From Anticarsia gemmatalis (taxonomy: Eukaryota; Arthropoda; Insecta; Lepidoptera; Erebidae): 64,000 nucleotides of DNA. How positions within the stretch are numbered: the stretch's first letter is position 1; each line of letters begins with the position of its first letter. The stretch covers positions 9,743,170 through 9,807,169 of the forward strand of contig NC_134775.1 in the NCBI RefSeq assembly GCF_050436995.1, in the 5' to 3' direction. The position numbers and the translations under genes are program-made. The notes below the pieces were generated by a model, which made no database searches, was not told the DNA's origin, and saw nothing but the letters and a program-made list of their open reading frames with translations. Positions 43,146 through 55,404 of the stretch are shown here, piece by piece.

Positions 43146-44927
43146 TTATTGTATACATTTCTGCTCGAATATTAAGAGATTTTTGAGTACCCGTTTAAAG
43201 CCTAATTTGTTGTTTTTAGATCGAACCGGCGGCGGGATGTTGTTCCAGCAGTGGGTGGCAGCATACTTGAAGCTTCCTCTAAAGGCAGCGGTCCTATGCT
43301 GAGGCACAGACAGCGGGTTCGTCGTGGAGCGGGCGGGGTATAAGAGATGGTCTTGCCTCCAATTTAGTTTGCCGTAGAGGTAATTAGGTTTATGTGTACC
43401 CATTAAATTAAACACAAGCGTTGCCAGATGTAACTTCCGTCTGACCACCATCTTCAGTACGTTAGCTTCATTGAGGTAGGGAGTTACATGGTTGCGACGT
43501 GGGATATGGAAACAGAACCTAGCGCAAGCGTTTTCTACCCTTTGAATCAATTTAGCGGTCCTTGATAGCAAACACGGTCCATAGACCGTGTCGCAATAAT
43601 TAAGTTTTGCCAGCACTAGACTATCTACTAGTCTTTGTCTTAGTGGAATGCTTAGATATTCCCGGAATTTATATAATACTTTCAATCTATAAAAACAGGT
43701 TTTGATCCCGTTGTTAATATGGGGTTCAAAGCGAAGCTCGGAATCAAAAGTCAGGCCCAGATTATAAGCTGTATCTACCTTGGCTATTCTTTCCCCATTA
43801 ATTTTAATATCAGGACTAGCGGTCAGAATTTTGTTCACCTGTCTCTTGCTCCCCAATACCAAATACTTGGACTTAGCCGGATTAAGTACCAAACTATTGT
43901 TTTCAGACCATGACGCAATTCTACTCAATGCTCCGTTTATTGTGTCCACTGAAGCAGTTGTTGTACAAGGGTTGAAGGAGAGGTAAAGTTGAATATCATC
44001 TGCATACATGTGGTACATGCATTCTCCCATATACTGGGTGATGTCTGCACTGTATATGATGTACAGTAACGGTCCCAGGATCGAACCCTGTGGGATTCCC
44101 CGGGATACGGGATGAGGTGATGAGGAGACCGTAGAACCATCCCCTTTTTGTATTTCAACATGTTGTGTACGACTCGAGAGATAGCTACTGAACCATTTAA
44201 TTGTTTCTGCACCGAACTCATAGTAGGACAGTTTGGATAGCAATAAGGATATATTTATAGCATCAAATGCCCGGGAAAAATCCAGCAGTGTCAGGATAGT
44301 ACCCTCCTCTCGGTCTCGCGCCTCCAGAATGTTACTGACAACATCCGCTAGGGCAGTTGCTGTACCTCGACCCTGTCTAAATCCCGATTGTAAGTCAGGG
44401 AGTATTAGTTCATGCTCTAAATACTCCATAACCTGTTTGTATACGACTCGTTCTAGTATTTTGGATAGACAGGGAAGTATATTTATAGGTCGTAAATCTT
44501 TATAGGATTGTGGGTTTGTGTTTTTAGGTATGGGCCGTACGATCGCATGACGCCAAAGGCCAGGAAATGTGTTTGAACATATCGACTTGTTCACAATAGC
44601 AGTTATAGCCGGAAGGCTGTACGGCAACGTGAGTCGTATCATTTCCCTGCTGATGCCGTCAATACCCTGTGCATTCGTCACTATACTATTAAACATTTTG
44701 AGGATAGTGGTTTGATCAACAGTATTTAGGGCGAATGCAAGCGGCCCATACCTATTAAATTCCCAGAACGTAAGTTGGGAGATAGTGACTTTGTTTCTAC
44801 CCCGTACATCCAAGAATGCCCTATTAATCTCGTCCGGATTTTCCAAGTGTTCCGGGAGCGTACCATCCTGACCCACTGCATGCACGTGATTCTTAAGGTT
44901 CCTCCACAGAGTTCGGGAGTTATTCAT
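43146..44927 (-). CDS. LINE F reverse transcriptase (ORF2 C-terminal part)
   Basis: The frame has 593 codons. Motifs in order: YKDLRPINILPCLSKILERV, LQSGFRQGRGTATALADV, LTLLDFSRAFDAINISLL, RGIPQGSILGPLLYIIYSAD, catalytic MYHMYADDIQLYLSF, WSENNSLVLNPAKSKYLVLG, then a C-terminal thumb-like region with LVLAKLNYCDTVYGPCL. The ORF is intact to a natural-looking end (NLLIFEQKCIQ). It is one base out of frame with the endonuclease upstream (45891-44947). The enzyme copies its RNA at a nicked target site. Confidence 0.92.
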   Translation of the reverse strand: MNNSRTLWRNLKNHVHAVGQDGTLPEHLENPDEINRAFLDVRGRNKVTISQLTFWEFNRYGPLAFALNTVDQTTILKMFNSIVTNAQGIDGISREMIRLTLPYSLPAITAIVNKSICSNTFPGLWRHAIVRPIPKNTNPQSYKDLRPINILPCLSKILERVVYKQVMEYLEHELILPDLQSGFRQGRGTATALADVVSNILEARDREEGTILTLLDFSRAFDAINISLLLSKLSYYEFGAETIKWFSSYLSSRTQHVEIQKGDGSTVSSSPHPVSRGIPQGSILGPLLYIIYSADITQYMGECMYHMYADDIQLYLSFNPCTTTASVDTINGALSRIASWSENNSLVLNPAKSKYLVLGSKRQVNKILTASPDIKINGERIAKVDTAYNLGLTFDSELRFEPHINNGIKTCFYRLKVLYKFREYLSIPLRQRLVDSLVLAKLNYCDTVYGPCLLSRTAKLIQRVENACARFCFHIPRRNHVTPYLNEANVLKMVVRRKLHLATLVFNLMGTHKPNYLYGKLNWRQDHLLYPARSTTNPLSVPQHRTAAFRGSFKYAATHCWNNIPPPVRSKNNKLGFKRVLKNLLIFEQKCIQ

Positions 44928-44946
44928 CTGGCTATTAATCTCACTA

Positions 44947-46165
44947 CTAAAGTAGGTAAGCTTTCTTTTCAGAATGTATTGAGTGTACCACCAGACGTTT
45001 CAGTTGTAAATAATAGTCCTTATGACTCGATAACTTGGTCTGACGGTACCGGACACGCGCTACATGTCGGAGTCTACACATAAATTTTATGTTGTCTGTA
45101 ATCCACGGGGTGGGCAGACTTTTAAAAGTTCTTCGCTTAACAGGGGCATGGGCATCGAACAATTGGGTCATGTAGTAGTTAAATGTTGAGACCATTTCAT
45201 CAACCGTTTGTAGATCACCAATGGATTCCCAAGGGATCGATCCCAGGTCACTCTCAAATAGCTCAGGAACAATATCTTTGATAGGACGGTATATCACCAT
45301 TCTCTTTGCCGGGCGGTCTTTTTTAATTATAAGTTGGCACGTTACGAAGGAATGATGTCCAAGGTCGGTTATGTGATCAACAGATACGTTCCTATAGCGC
45401 GAATCAGTGCAGACTACATCAATAAGTGAACAACTATCGTTTATAAAATGTGTTGGAAGGTTCACAATTTGCTCAAGGCCACAGTACTTTAAAAAATCCG
45501 CGAGTTTTTTCGACTTTGAGCTTGATTCGTCTAGCATGTTGACATTGAAGTCACCAAGAAGGATAACATTATCGTGGGGGGCGAGGGAGTGAATGCTGTC
45601 AGTGATTGCGTCCAGAAATCGATCAAGGTTTAACCATGGTGGCCGATATGCTGTACCGAAGAGTAATCTTTTCTTGTTGATAGTAAGGCTCATCCATAAT
45701 TGTTCAACTTCCGGGTGCACAGGGTGCGGTCGAATTTGCGCACTTATACCAGTCTTAATATAAAAAGCAACCCCTCCCCCGCGTCCCCCCCGAACAGTCA
45801 CCGGTCGTGTTATATGACGCAAACGATAACCGGGCACCCTGGGTGCACGCCCTTCCTCCCCAGGTCGCAACCACGTCTCATTTATCGCCATTATATCGAC
45901 AGTGTTTATCCATTGCGATTAAAAACTCGTCTTGGCCAGTAGCAAGAGAGCCAGCATTAAATAGACCAAACTTTAGAAATTTATTGTTAAAGTTCTTCGT
46001 TTTCGTCTGTATGTACTCTACAATCTCTTCAACCTTTGTAGTGTAATGCAGTCTGGACACGTACAGCGGCGTCACTGGTACAGCGGGACGCAGCAAGTAA
46101 TTCGGTCCGGTCGGACAAGTGCCGCACTTGTTTTGGTTCGGCTTCTTTTTCTTCTTCTGTACCAT
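44947..46165 (-). pseudogene. LINE F APE-type endonuclease, two frameshifts
   Basis: The first frame (46165-45878) ends with FLKFGLFNAGSLATGQDEFL (the Asn motif). A one-base shift near 45885 leads to MAINETWLRPGEEG (catalytic Glu), GGRGGGVAFYIKTG, WMSLTINKKRLLFGTAYRPP, VILLGDFNVNMLDE (DxN), SLIDVVCTDS and DLGHHSFVT (His). The C-terminus has the linker LPTPWITDNIKFMCR. It ends 20 bp before the RT frame, again through a one-base shift. Confidence 0.85.
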
Positions 46166-46190
46166 GCTTTCCTGCTCTCTGAAAACGATT

Positions 46191-46228
46191 TACAAATATG
46201 TCAAAGAATATCAGAAAGTAGCAACATA
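46191..46228 (+). repeat. Truncated 5-prime LTR of BEL-3
   Basis: About 35 bp (TGTCAAAGAATATCAG, to GTAGCAACA) remain between LINE F and the primer site region, with the expected CA end. The rest of the LTR was lost or displaced by LINE F. Boundary approximate. Confidence 0.4.
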
Positions 46229-46252
46229 TATAGATATTGATATATATAGTTT

Positions 46253-46265
46253 TGGTCTTTCGAGC
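46253..46265 (+). other. Primer binding site, tRNA-Tyr-like (BEL-3)
   Basis: TGGTCTTTCGAGC, one mismatch from the BEL-1 site. Separated from the LTR end by an AT-rich spacer of about 25 bp that may have expanded by slippage (TATATAGATATTGATATATA). Confidence 0.6.
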
Positions 46266-46511
46266 ACTCCGCAGTGCAGGATCACGTTCATTAAGTACAG
46301 CAGACGACTTGCTGTCACGCGTTCGCGTACGTGTAGACTGGATTGCAGTGTCTATCAGTATCATTATCACCTCGGGATTTACAACCCCGAGATCTTCAAT
46401 TCCCTCATATCATTACCAGCTGGAAAGGCCGGGAAGGCCTAAGTAAAGCAGCAACGACCAGAGTCGGCAGGCAAAGCAGCATTTGAAGTAAGTTCGTTCC
46501 ATATTTTTATC

Positions 46512-47309
46512 ATGGCATCTTCTTTGATTGACCGTCAATACGACCTCTACAAAAATCTCGATAAGATCGTAATAAACTGTAAGAAAGATCCTAAGTCAAG
46601 GAAGAGTCAGGAGTATATTAGGATTAGGCTTGAGACGTTAGAGAACCTCTGGGAAGAGTTCACCTTAAACCATGACACAATTTTAAAGCAAACCGATCGC
46701 TCTAGCAATTATTTCGTAGACGAACTATACCGTAAGGCCACGGATTTATATCATTCTGCGAAAACCCTGTTGACCTCTCACGGAAAGAAAGATGCAACTG
46801 ACGCATCTCAGCCAAACGAAGAATTAGATTCTCTATTATCCTTGCAACGAACGTACTTTAGAGCTTTGAACCGTAAAGTTAACAACATGCAGATCGAAAA
46901 TATCTCCGAAATATGGCAAATAGAAGATTGCCTACAGAATTTGAAAGCTACATGGTCTACCATAGAAGATTTACATATAAAAATCGACAACATATTGGAA
47001 GGCGTAGACAATAACCATGAGCAAGAATTTTGTAACTACGAAAAGAATTACAATGACATAAAACTACAGCTTAACATGAAATTATTAAATACCGAGCATA
47101 GGTACAAGGCAACTCCTCAACTCGAGGTTCCGATTTTCACTGGTAGCTACACTCAGTGGCCTACCTTTTTCGATTTATTTACAGAGACGATCCATAACAA
47201 CAACGCCATAGCAAAGGCTCAAAAACTTCAGCACTTGAAAAATAAGGTGAAGGGAGAGCCCTATCGTCTGATTGCTCATCATCATCATAAACATCACTAC
47301 TGACAATTA
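46512..47309 (+). pseudogene. gag: BEL-3 gag, first part
   Basis: Starts MASSLIDRQYDLYKNLDKIV. Like BEL-1 gag it has a helical N-terminus (IRLETLENLWEEFTLNHDTI) and the BEL core (LEVPIFTGSYTQWPTFFDLF, then LQHLKNKVKGEPYRLIAHH). The gene is cut at 47309 by a 14.7-kb block of later insertions. The frame just before the break (HHHHKHHY) is altered, probably by microsatellite-like CAT slippage. The other part resumes at 62069. Confidence 0.92.
47297..47309 (+). repeat. Target-site duplication CTACTGACAATTA (left)
   Basis: The same 13 bases occur at 62056-62068. Removing 47310-62068 rejoins BEL-3 gag (..TDNYETAWDVL). The length is typical of LINE target-primed integration. Confidence 0.9.
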
Positions 47310-48419
47310 GAGATGGGTTATAACAGGTCTTTTGTGATACCTGTTACTCCTGTTACTGTTAAGTTAAAATAACAGTTTCGAATACCTGTTATTATATAAC
47401 AACTGTTATTTTAAAGTGCTTGGAATCTGATATTCTAAAAATTCGCAATATGTAATTATTGTAATTCATTGTTATCAGTCATTTACATTCATAACTGAAA
47501 ACTTTCCTTCATGCTTTAATTCAGGTTTAGGACTGTCAGTTTGCGATTAATTTATTTAACCATTCATATCAGACTTACTACTGTTTATCAAACTGGCGAC
47601 ATAAACTAAAATAAAACCTAATAATATAACAAACTAGAAACTAATTAGAAACGATCAAAACTTTATACAAATTATTTACTGAGGTGAAATGCCGATTACG
47701 AAATAACGAAAACAACTTTTGTATTCTTCCCGCTCTTTGAAGAGCATAAGAAACGAAAACTATTTTAAAATGTAAACAATATCTTTATTATTTCCATATT
47801 CACCTTTATATTTATTGCAATAGAGTACAACGGTAGTAGGTAGTAAAATAGGAACGCCAATCACATCGCATCATCCGAGATACGTTTGGATACACGTAAT
47901 AGACTCACTTCGTTTGATTTATGGAAATAAAATAATTTAATAAAAATATTTTTTTCGTTGCTTTTAACCTTGACGTATTTATTCTATTATTATACAAATA
48001 TAATCATGGATCCATGTTATAGTTATATGCATAAACATATGAAGTATTACATACTTTTTCGAATTTACATATTTAAATTTCCAATTTCATCTAAAAGAAA
48101 AATGAGGTGTATCCAAAATGAGATTAAAAATACCTATGTAAAGTTTAGTTTCAATGATAATTAAGTGGTTTCTTATGAAAGTAATCTCGAATAGGTATTT
48201 ATTATAAACTTTTAAATAAATCTAACTACTTCAGTAAAATGAGGAAATAATTAATCATAAATAATAAGGTATTAGGTATTATTTTAAATCATTTTGTTAT
48301 GGTGTTGGAAGTACCTTTCATTAAGAACGGAGTTTAGTATTAGTATGTTGGTAGCTCCATAAAAGTGCATTTTGATACCTTGTTAAAAAATATAAAAGAT
48401 TTTTCGAATTATAAAAATA

Positions 48420-50486
48420 GTGTCGAGAAAGACTTTTTGTAATAATAACATGTATAATAATAAGGTTATGTGGGGAGAAAGATCTCCGCAACAAATACTC
48501 ATGTACCAAGAGGAATGTCATAAAAAACTGCGACTCATTGATTTTCCACAAGAGTTCAGCAGTTGTTCTGATAGAATGTGTAATGATATCTCTCACAGGC
48601 GTATTATTGACAAACTATATGATAATATTGTTCAGGCCTTGACTGAGGCTGCTTTAGTGGGTCGAGAGGCTAATAGGAGAGTGAGAAGGAAAGCGGTGGT
48701 GGGTTGGAATAGGCATGTTGCTGAAGCTCATGGGCAGGCCAAGCAAACATTTTTGGTGTGGAATTGGTACGGAAGACCTTCTTGTGGTCCCATATACAAT
48801 GAGATGTATGAGACCAGAAAAGTGTTCAAGGCACGTCTTAAATGGTGCCAAGATCATGAAGCACAAATAAAAGCAGACGTGCTCGCGTCAAACCATTCCA
48901 GTAACGATTTCCGTGCGTTCTGGAAAAATACTAATAAATTTAATTGCAAGCCTGGGCTGCCCGTCAGCGTCAGTGGCGTGACTGAACCTAAAAACATTGC
49001 CAATCTATTTAAAAATCATTTTATAGTAAAGTCTCCGTTGGGACCGTCTCGGGTGGTGATTGATGCTGGGGGCGACATGGAAGCGGAGATTAAATTTAAA
49101 CCTACTGAAATTGCCCAAACAATACAATCCATGTCGAGGGGTAAATCTCCGGGTCATGACGGTCTCAGTATTGAGCATCTCCGATACGCGGGACCACACT
49201 TACCTAGAGCTTTGGCTATGTTGTACTCTTTCTGCGTATCACATAGTTATATACCAACAGAAATGTTACGAACCGTGGTAGTGCCTATTATAAAAAACAA
49301 AACCGGTGACAGCGCTGATATAAACAATTATAGGCCTATATCACTCGCCACTGTAATTTCAAAAGTGTTTGACAGCATGCTTAACACAGAGTTGAACAAG
49401 TATGTGAGTCTCTGTGATAATCAGTTTGGTTTTCGCCGGGCGTTATCAACGGAGAGTGCTGTACTATGTCTTAAGCATGCTGTCAGCTACTACACGAAGC
49501 GTAATACGTCTGTGTACTGCTGCTTCCTCGACCTCTCGAGGGCTTTTGACCTGGTTTCCTATGATATCCTATGGCATAAGTTGGAAAAATCGAAGTTACC
49601 AAAGTCTACTATCAACATCCTGAAATATTGGTATGGAAACCAGGTCAACAGTGTTAAATGGGCCGGGGCTATGTCGGACTCGTATGGATTGGAGTGCGGG
49701 GTGAGGCAGGGGGGTTTGACTTTGCCAACGCTGTTCAATCTTTACGTGAACGAATTGATCGCCGAGCTCAGCAGCGTCAGAGTTGGATGTCATATTGATG
49801 AAATATGTTTAAATAATATAAGTTATGCTGACGACATGGCGCTGCTGAGCGCGTCGCCCTGTGGTTTGCGAAAGCTCATATCAAAATGTGAAAAGTACGC
49901 TGTAAGTCATGGCCTAATATACAATGTCAAGAAAAGCGAGATCATGGTCTTTGGGGCCGGTGGTAAAAGCCCTACATCATTGCCACCTATATATCTCAAC
50001 GGGTCACAGTTAAAGAGAGTTTTTAACTTTAAATATCTAGGGCATATTTTGACACCCGACCTCAAGGACGATGCCGATATAGAGAGGGAGCGGAGGGCGA
50101 TGTCAGTGAGAGCGAACATGCTAGCTCGCAGGTTTGCAAGATGCTCAAAAGATGTTAAAATCACTTTGTTCAGAGCTTATTGCACAACATTCTACACATG
50201 CAGCCTGTGGGCTAGATATACTCAAAAATCTTACAACGCCCTCCGCATCCAATATAATAATACCTTCAGAATGTTGTTGGGGCTGCCTAGGTTTTGTAGT
50301 GCATCAGGTATGTTCGCTGAAGCGAGAGTGGATTGTTTTTACACCACGATTCGCAAAAGGTGTGCATCCCTGGTGCGCAGAATGAGGGCTAGCTCCAACA
50401 GCATTCTGAAGATGATAGCGGATAGGTTGGACTGTAGGTACATGAATCACTGCTGTGCTACTTCCCACGGGATGGTGCGGCGGTGA
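48420..50486 (+). CDS. LINE D reverse transcriptase, long ORF without endonuclease
   Basis: 688 codons open. After an N-terminal region (GWNRHVAEAHGQAKQTFLVW) the RT motifs are KSPGHDGLSIEHLRYAGP, INNYRPISLATVISKVFDSM, NQFGFRRALSTESAVLCLKH, CCFLDLSRAFDLVSYDILWH, CGVRQGGLTLPTLFNLYVNE, catalytic ISYADDMALLS, NVKKSEIMVFG and FKYLGHILTPDLKDDADIER. The C-terminal region (LRIQYNNTFRMLLGLPRFCS) is open to the stop at 50486. The APE endonuclease is missing, so the copy is 5-prime truncated. The clade is not assigned; the F-K-Y-L-G-H and QYNN motifs differ from LINE F and G. It is the longest intact RT in the window. Confidence 0.9.
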   Translation: MSRKTFCNNNMYNNKVMWGERSPQQILMYQEECHKKLRLIDFPQEFSSCSDRMCNDISHRRIIDKLYDNIVQALTEAALVGREANRRVRRKAVVGWNRHVAEAHGQAKQTFLVWNWYGRPSCGPIYNEMYETRKVFKARLKWCQDHEAQIKADVLASNHSSNDFRAFWKNTNKFNCKPGLPVSVSGVTEPKNIANLFKNHFIVKSPLGPSRVVIDAGGDMEAEIKFKPTEIAQTIQSMSRGKSPGHDGLSIEHLRYAGPHLPRALAMLYSFCVSHSYIPTEMLRTVVVPIIKNKTGDSADINNYRPISLATVISKVFDSMLNTELNKYVSLCDNQFGFRRALSTESAVLCLKHAVSYYTKRNTSVYCCFLDLSRAFDLVSYDILWHKLEKSKLPKSTINILKYWYGNQVNSVKWAGAMSDSYGLECGVRQGGLTLPTLFNLYVNELIAELSSVRVGCHIDEICLNNISYADDMALLSASPCGLRKLISKCEKYAVSHGLIYNVKKSEIMVFGAGGKSPTSLPPIYLNGSQLKRVFNFKYLGHILTPDLKDDADIERERRAMSVRANMLARRFARCSKDVKITLFRAYCTTFYTCSLWARYTQKSYNALRIQYNNTFRMLLGLPRFCSASGMFAEARVDCFYTTIRKRCASLVRRMRASSNSILKMIADRLDCRYMNHCCATSHGMVRR

Positions 50487-50694
50487 TTTGTGTGCCTGGT
50501 CTGAACTATTTTATTTTATGTTTACTGTGCCTATTGTTTTGTGTGTGTTTGCACATATGTTTGTTTACTGTGTCTAATGTTTTGTGTGTGTTTATGTTGT
50601 AATTTAATATATTAACATAGTTATTAAGGAATATTGTTACTAACCCAATGAGTCACTGTTACTTGAAATAAATAAATTTATTATTATTATTATG
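50487..50694 (+). other. LINE D 3-prime UTR and tail
   Basis: Contains GTTTACTGTG/TGTTTTGTGTGTGTTT repeats and ends AAATAAATAAATTTATTATT with a TTA-repeat tail at about 50680-50694. Confidence 0.75.
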
Positions 50695-51425
50695 TAAGTC
50701 TTTACCACATCTCGGGACTATGGAGTCCCGGATTTTTGGAAGGCGTGCGTGGGGCCGAAGCCAACACGTAGAGGCCCTTTTCGACTGCTTTAATATTTCA
50801 AAATGTATGGTGTCACAATCCGGTGATTATCCCTGTTTACACTACAAAATGCACCCAAGGACAATCACCGGATTGAGTGGAACTATGGCAAAACTAACGG
50901 GATATACTACTTGGGCTATTGGGATGGGGTGCTTATGGACTGGGAAACTAGGAAATTACGGGAACTATGGCGCCTGCCTATAACAATGTAAATAACACGT
51001 AAAAGTGGCAGGCGGAGACTTGCCAACTCACAAACTGGGCCCCCTAAACTAGTCGCTAAAAATGCAACAAGGGGGCAACAGGGACGTGAGCGGCTGAAGG
51101 ACGGAGAGGCCTCGCTGGACGTTAAACTCAGATCACTTGCTCCCTGAGGGTCCGGCATCACTGGCCCACTAGCCACTTACGCTCAGCATCCGTCCTCCGA
51201 ACAGAGTGGGAGCTCTGCTCTCGCGACTCCACTCTGGACGGCCAACGAAGGCAAGCCAGAGGCGGGGGACCGCTTCCTCGTCAGTCTTCACTCCGACCAG
51301 CCAACTAAGGCAAGCCGGAGATGAGGGAGGGTGATTTCCCTCTGGAGCACTCAGGTACCGCGGGGTCGCTACTCCCCGTCACCTCGCCTCAAGGTGCCCT
51401 GCGGGCTTATTATTATTATTATTAT
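50695..51425 (+). mobile_element. LINE E 3-prime UTR fragment with (TTA)n tail
   Basis: GC-rich non-coding 730 bp starting near CACATCTCGGGACTATGG, with two related blocks (CCAACGAAGGCAAGCCAGAG and CCAACTAAGGCAAGCCGGAG), and ending GCCCTGCGGGCTTATTATTA. A 3-prime end of a separate LINE truncated before its ORF2. Confidence 0.55.
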
Positions 51426-52366
51426 AATTACAATATAAAACAATCAAATTTAATTTGTACATTATTTGTATTTTATTACATACTTCTCAGATATTTATTG
51501 TCACATAAACTATTAAGAAACTATAAAATAATCGTTACTTACAATTATTTACTAAATTAATATTTATATTAATACAAATTTGTGAATTATGTGTGATGTG
51601 TATCTAAACGTATTCGTTATTACGCAACCATATTGTAGACGAGTAATTTTCTATGTAAACGCCCTGCAGTTGTAAATCTTTACACTTATTAGAATAATAA
51701 ATACTAGGAGGTTTTCATTCTGGCTAGGTGTAAGCTGATTAGTAAGAGCGAGTGAGCAATAACAGTATGTAACAGGCAATGACAAAATACCTCTACCTAA
51801 CTACAAATTTAAGATCTGATATCTGTTTGTCCTTCTTCTTTTTCGTAGTAACTGTGACTGCTAGAGTACCTATGTGGTTGGTAGTATGGATATTTCGTGT
51901 GTCACAGCGTATTAAGACTGTTACTTGAGTTAGCTGTTATTTTGGATGGGTGGTAACAATTGTTATTTGTTATTTTTAAATATCTGTTACTTTTATCTGT
52001 GACCATAAATACGCCTCATCTCTTATGACTTTATATTGACCGTTGAAGCATATAGACGTGCTCTTATGCATTATTTAATATAGTTTATAATATATTGACC
52101 TCCTTTAGAATTTAATTGTGTAGTGCGTTGACAATGCAAGCTTGCAAATTCCATCGTTAGTAATGAGTTTATAAGTTACGGGTACGTGTATAATAGATAG
52201 AAATACTAAAATGGAGAACAGCCCCTGCACCCCGAGTAGGTCGCCTCAACACTCCACTTCCGTGTCTCTTGAAGTGGTGTCTACAGCAGAGTTGCAGAGA
52301 TGGATGACGACCATTAAGACATATTTGAATGAAGTGTGCTCCATATAAATAAGAGATCTGCAGTAT

Positions 52367-52888
52367 ATGACTCGCTCATCATGCGTTGAAATAAGAAATA
52401 TTCCGCAACTAGATAATGAGACTACAGGTAAACTGTCAAATACCATCTGCAATATTAGTCAGCTTGTCGGAACACCTATATCACTATCAGAAATCCGTGA
52501 CGTGTATCGGCAGCCCGGAAAACCCAGTCAAACAGCACGTCCCATTGTAGCTGAGTTTACAACAGTAAATACCAAGAAAAACCTACTGACGGCTATCCGG
52601 TCTTATAACAAAACCAAAACTTCAAAAGAAGACAAACTGAACACGGAAGCGATTGGTGTCCCAGGCAAACGCCAGGCCGTCTATGTGGAGGAACGACTGC
52701 CCGCCAGTTCGAAGAAGCTGTTCTATTTAGCCCGACAATTTGCAAAGGATAACCAATATACTTTCTGCTGGATCAGCAACGGCAATATCTTCCTCCGAAA
52801 GCAAGTAGGTGAAAAGCAAATTCTGATCAATTCAGAAAAATCTTTTCAAGACCTTAATACCGGCGGCATAACTAAACAGAATATCTGA
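52367..52888 (+). CDS. LINE B ORF1 C-terminal domain (FP/L1-ORF1-like)
   Basis: 173 codons: TRSSCVEIRNIPQLDNE, then SEIRDVYRQPGKPSQTARPI, VAEFTTVNTKKNLLTAIRSY, QAVYVEERLPASSKKLFYLA and YTFCWISNGNIFLRKQVGE. This is the C-terminal fold of many insect LINE ORF1 proteins, also shared with the baculovirus FP family (recalled, not tested). It binds nucleic acid. The upstream coiled coil is missing, so either the copy is truncated or the start lies in sequence I cannot see. Frame intact. Confidence 0.75.
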   Translation: MTRSSCVEIRNIPQLDNETTGKLSNTICNISQLVGTPISLSEIRDVYRQPGKPSQTARPIVAEFTTVNTKKNLLTAIRSYNKTKTSKEDKLNTEAIGVPGKRQAVYVEERLPASSKKLFYLARQFAKDNQYTFCWISNGNIFLRKQVGEKQILINSEKSFQDLNTGGITKQNI

Positions 52889-53128
52889 CTACAATATTGT
52901 ATAGTATCCAACCTACTTAAACAAGAGCACTCTTTAATTTTTTAACAATTACCTTTTTATTTTATTACTTACGTCTACATATTACAAAAAAACAACACAC
53001 ACCAAAACATTGTATACAATAACATTTCACACACTCCTACAATTACATACACACGCTTTCTAAAGGCTCCATCCATTCCATTATTTTACTATCAAAAGCC
53101 GATCGGGATGTTTGTCCTCCCTGATCTC

Positions 53129-54465
<1,337 letters not shown>

Positions 54466-55048
54466 TATTCTATTCTTGTACCATACAGCAAAGTGACACA
54501 GTCCACTTCAGTTTGTTTTTTTTCTTTTGTTGCTATTGACCGCAAACTACCTCTTATAATACTCTCTGTATGTTTTTTTTTCTTTTGTGTTCAATAAAGA
54601 TTATTATTATTATTATATCCACCGAGGGTAAACTAAACTCGGATCAAAAGCTAAAAATCTCAAACTTATGTCGCAAAGTTGGGAAAGGAACGTCTGAAAT
54701 GGCGGTTCTGTATCAGTCGCTGAAGCAGCAAGCCCTGGACTTATCAAGTAAGAATGAAGCTCTGAAAGAAAAGTGCGACCTGACAGAACATATATTATTG
54801 CACTCAAGCAGACGGTCCAGGAGTCATCGACCGTTGGAAATGTTTCGTTTGCCGATATGGTCAAAAAGGGAGCTAATAGTTTTGTTCGACCCGCTAACCT
54901 CCGCCGTATACCCGAAAGATAAACAGAAATCTAGCGACGAGACGAAAAACCTTGTACAAAAAATAATTTGTCCGGAACAAATGAAGTTGAAGGTGCGCGG
55001 ACTGCAGAAAACGAAAAACGGAGGCGTTATAATTAGCACGGAGACAAA

Positions 55049-55231
55049 TGTGGTGTTGGGACGGGAAATGAAATACCGAACCGGTCATAAGATAGACTTC
55101 GAACTCAATGCCCTCCGTCTTTACATTTATTAAGTTTTATATGCTACAATGTACGTGACATATTTCTTATATCTAACATCTTACATTATCTTAGCAACTA
55201 CGTGATGTACGTGACTACACGCCACACTACA
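55049..55231 (-). repeat. 3-prime LTR of gypsy-2
   Basis: Sense orientation TGTAGTGTGGCGTGTAG ... CAACACCACA. Preceded by CTAAGGGTGGTG, a likely polypurine tract, and an A-run. Confidence 0.95.
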
Positions 55232-55404
55232 CCACCACCCTTAGAGAAAAAAAAAAACAAAATAAAATATAGATATTTTTTTTTTTTTTTTTTACTTGTA
55301 GTACAGCTTAGTTCTATTCTTATGTACTAAATCAATTTTATTTTTTAACTTAACTCTAACATTTGGTGACTCATCACTAATAACTTCGAAAGGGCCATCA
55401 TATA

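Larger units (their letters stand above)
42161..46190 (-). mobile_element. LINE F (Jockey/CR1-like), nearly complete ORF2
   Basis: Minus-strand element with endonuclease and RT, a 3-prime UTR of about 970 bp interrupted by a SINE, and a tail of ATTTC units at 42161-42185. ORF1 is absent, so the copy is 5-prime truncated near 46190, at the edge of the BEL-3 LTR. I could not find a matching target duplication. Confidence 0.75.
47310..52022. mobile_element. hAT-like non-autonomous transposon carrying LINE insertions
   Basis: The left end GAGATGGGTTATAACAGG and right end ..CGCCTCATCTC form short inverted repeats. Subterminal regions on both sides are rich in CTGTTAC/GTTATTTG words. The flanks do not form a clean 8-bp duplication, so the ends may have changed. 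No transposase; 47310-48360 and 51426-52022 are its non-coding arms, and 48360-51425 is LINE material. Confidence 0.45.

Noticed and set aside
43719..45083. Several plus-strand ORFs over LINE F
   Set aside because: Antisense shadows of RT and endonuclease with no motifs.
46029..46442. Overlapping plus and minus ORFs around the BEL-3 leader
   Set aside because: They span the LINE F/BEL-3 junction and the primer site; only the minus frame from 46165 reads as LINE endonuclease.
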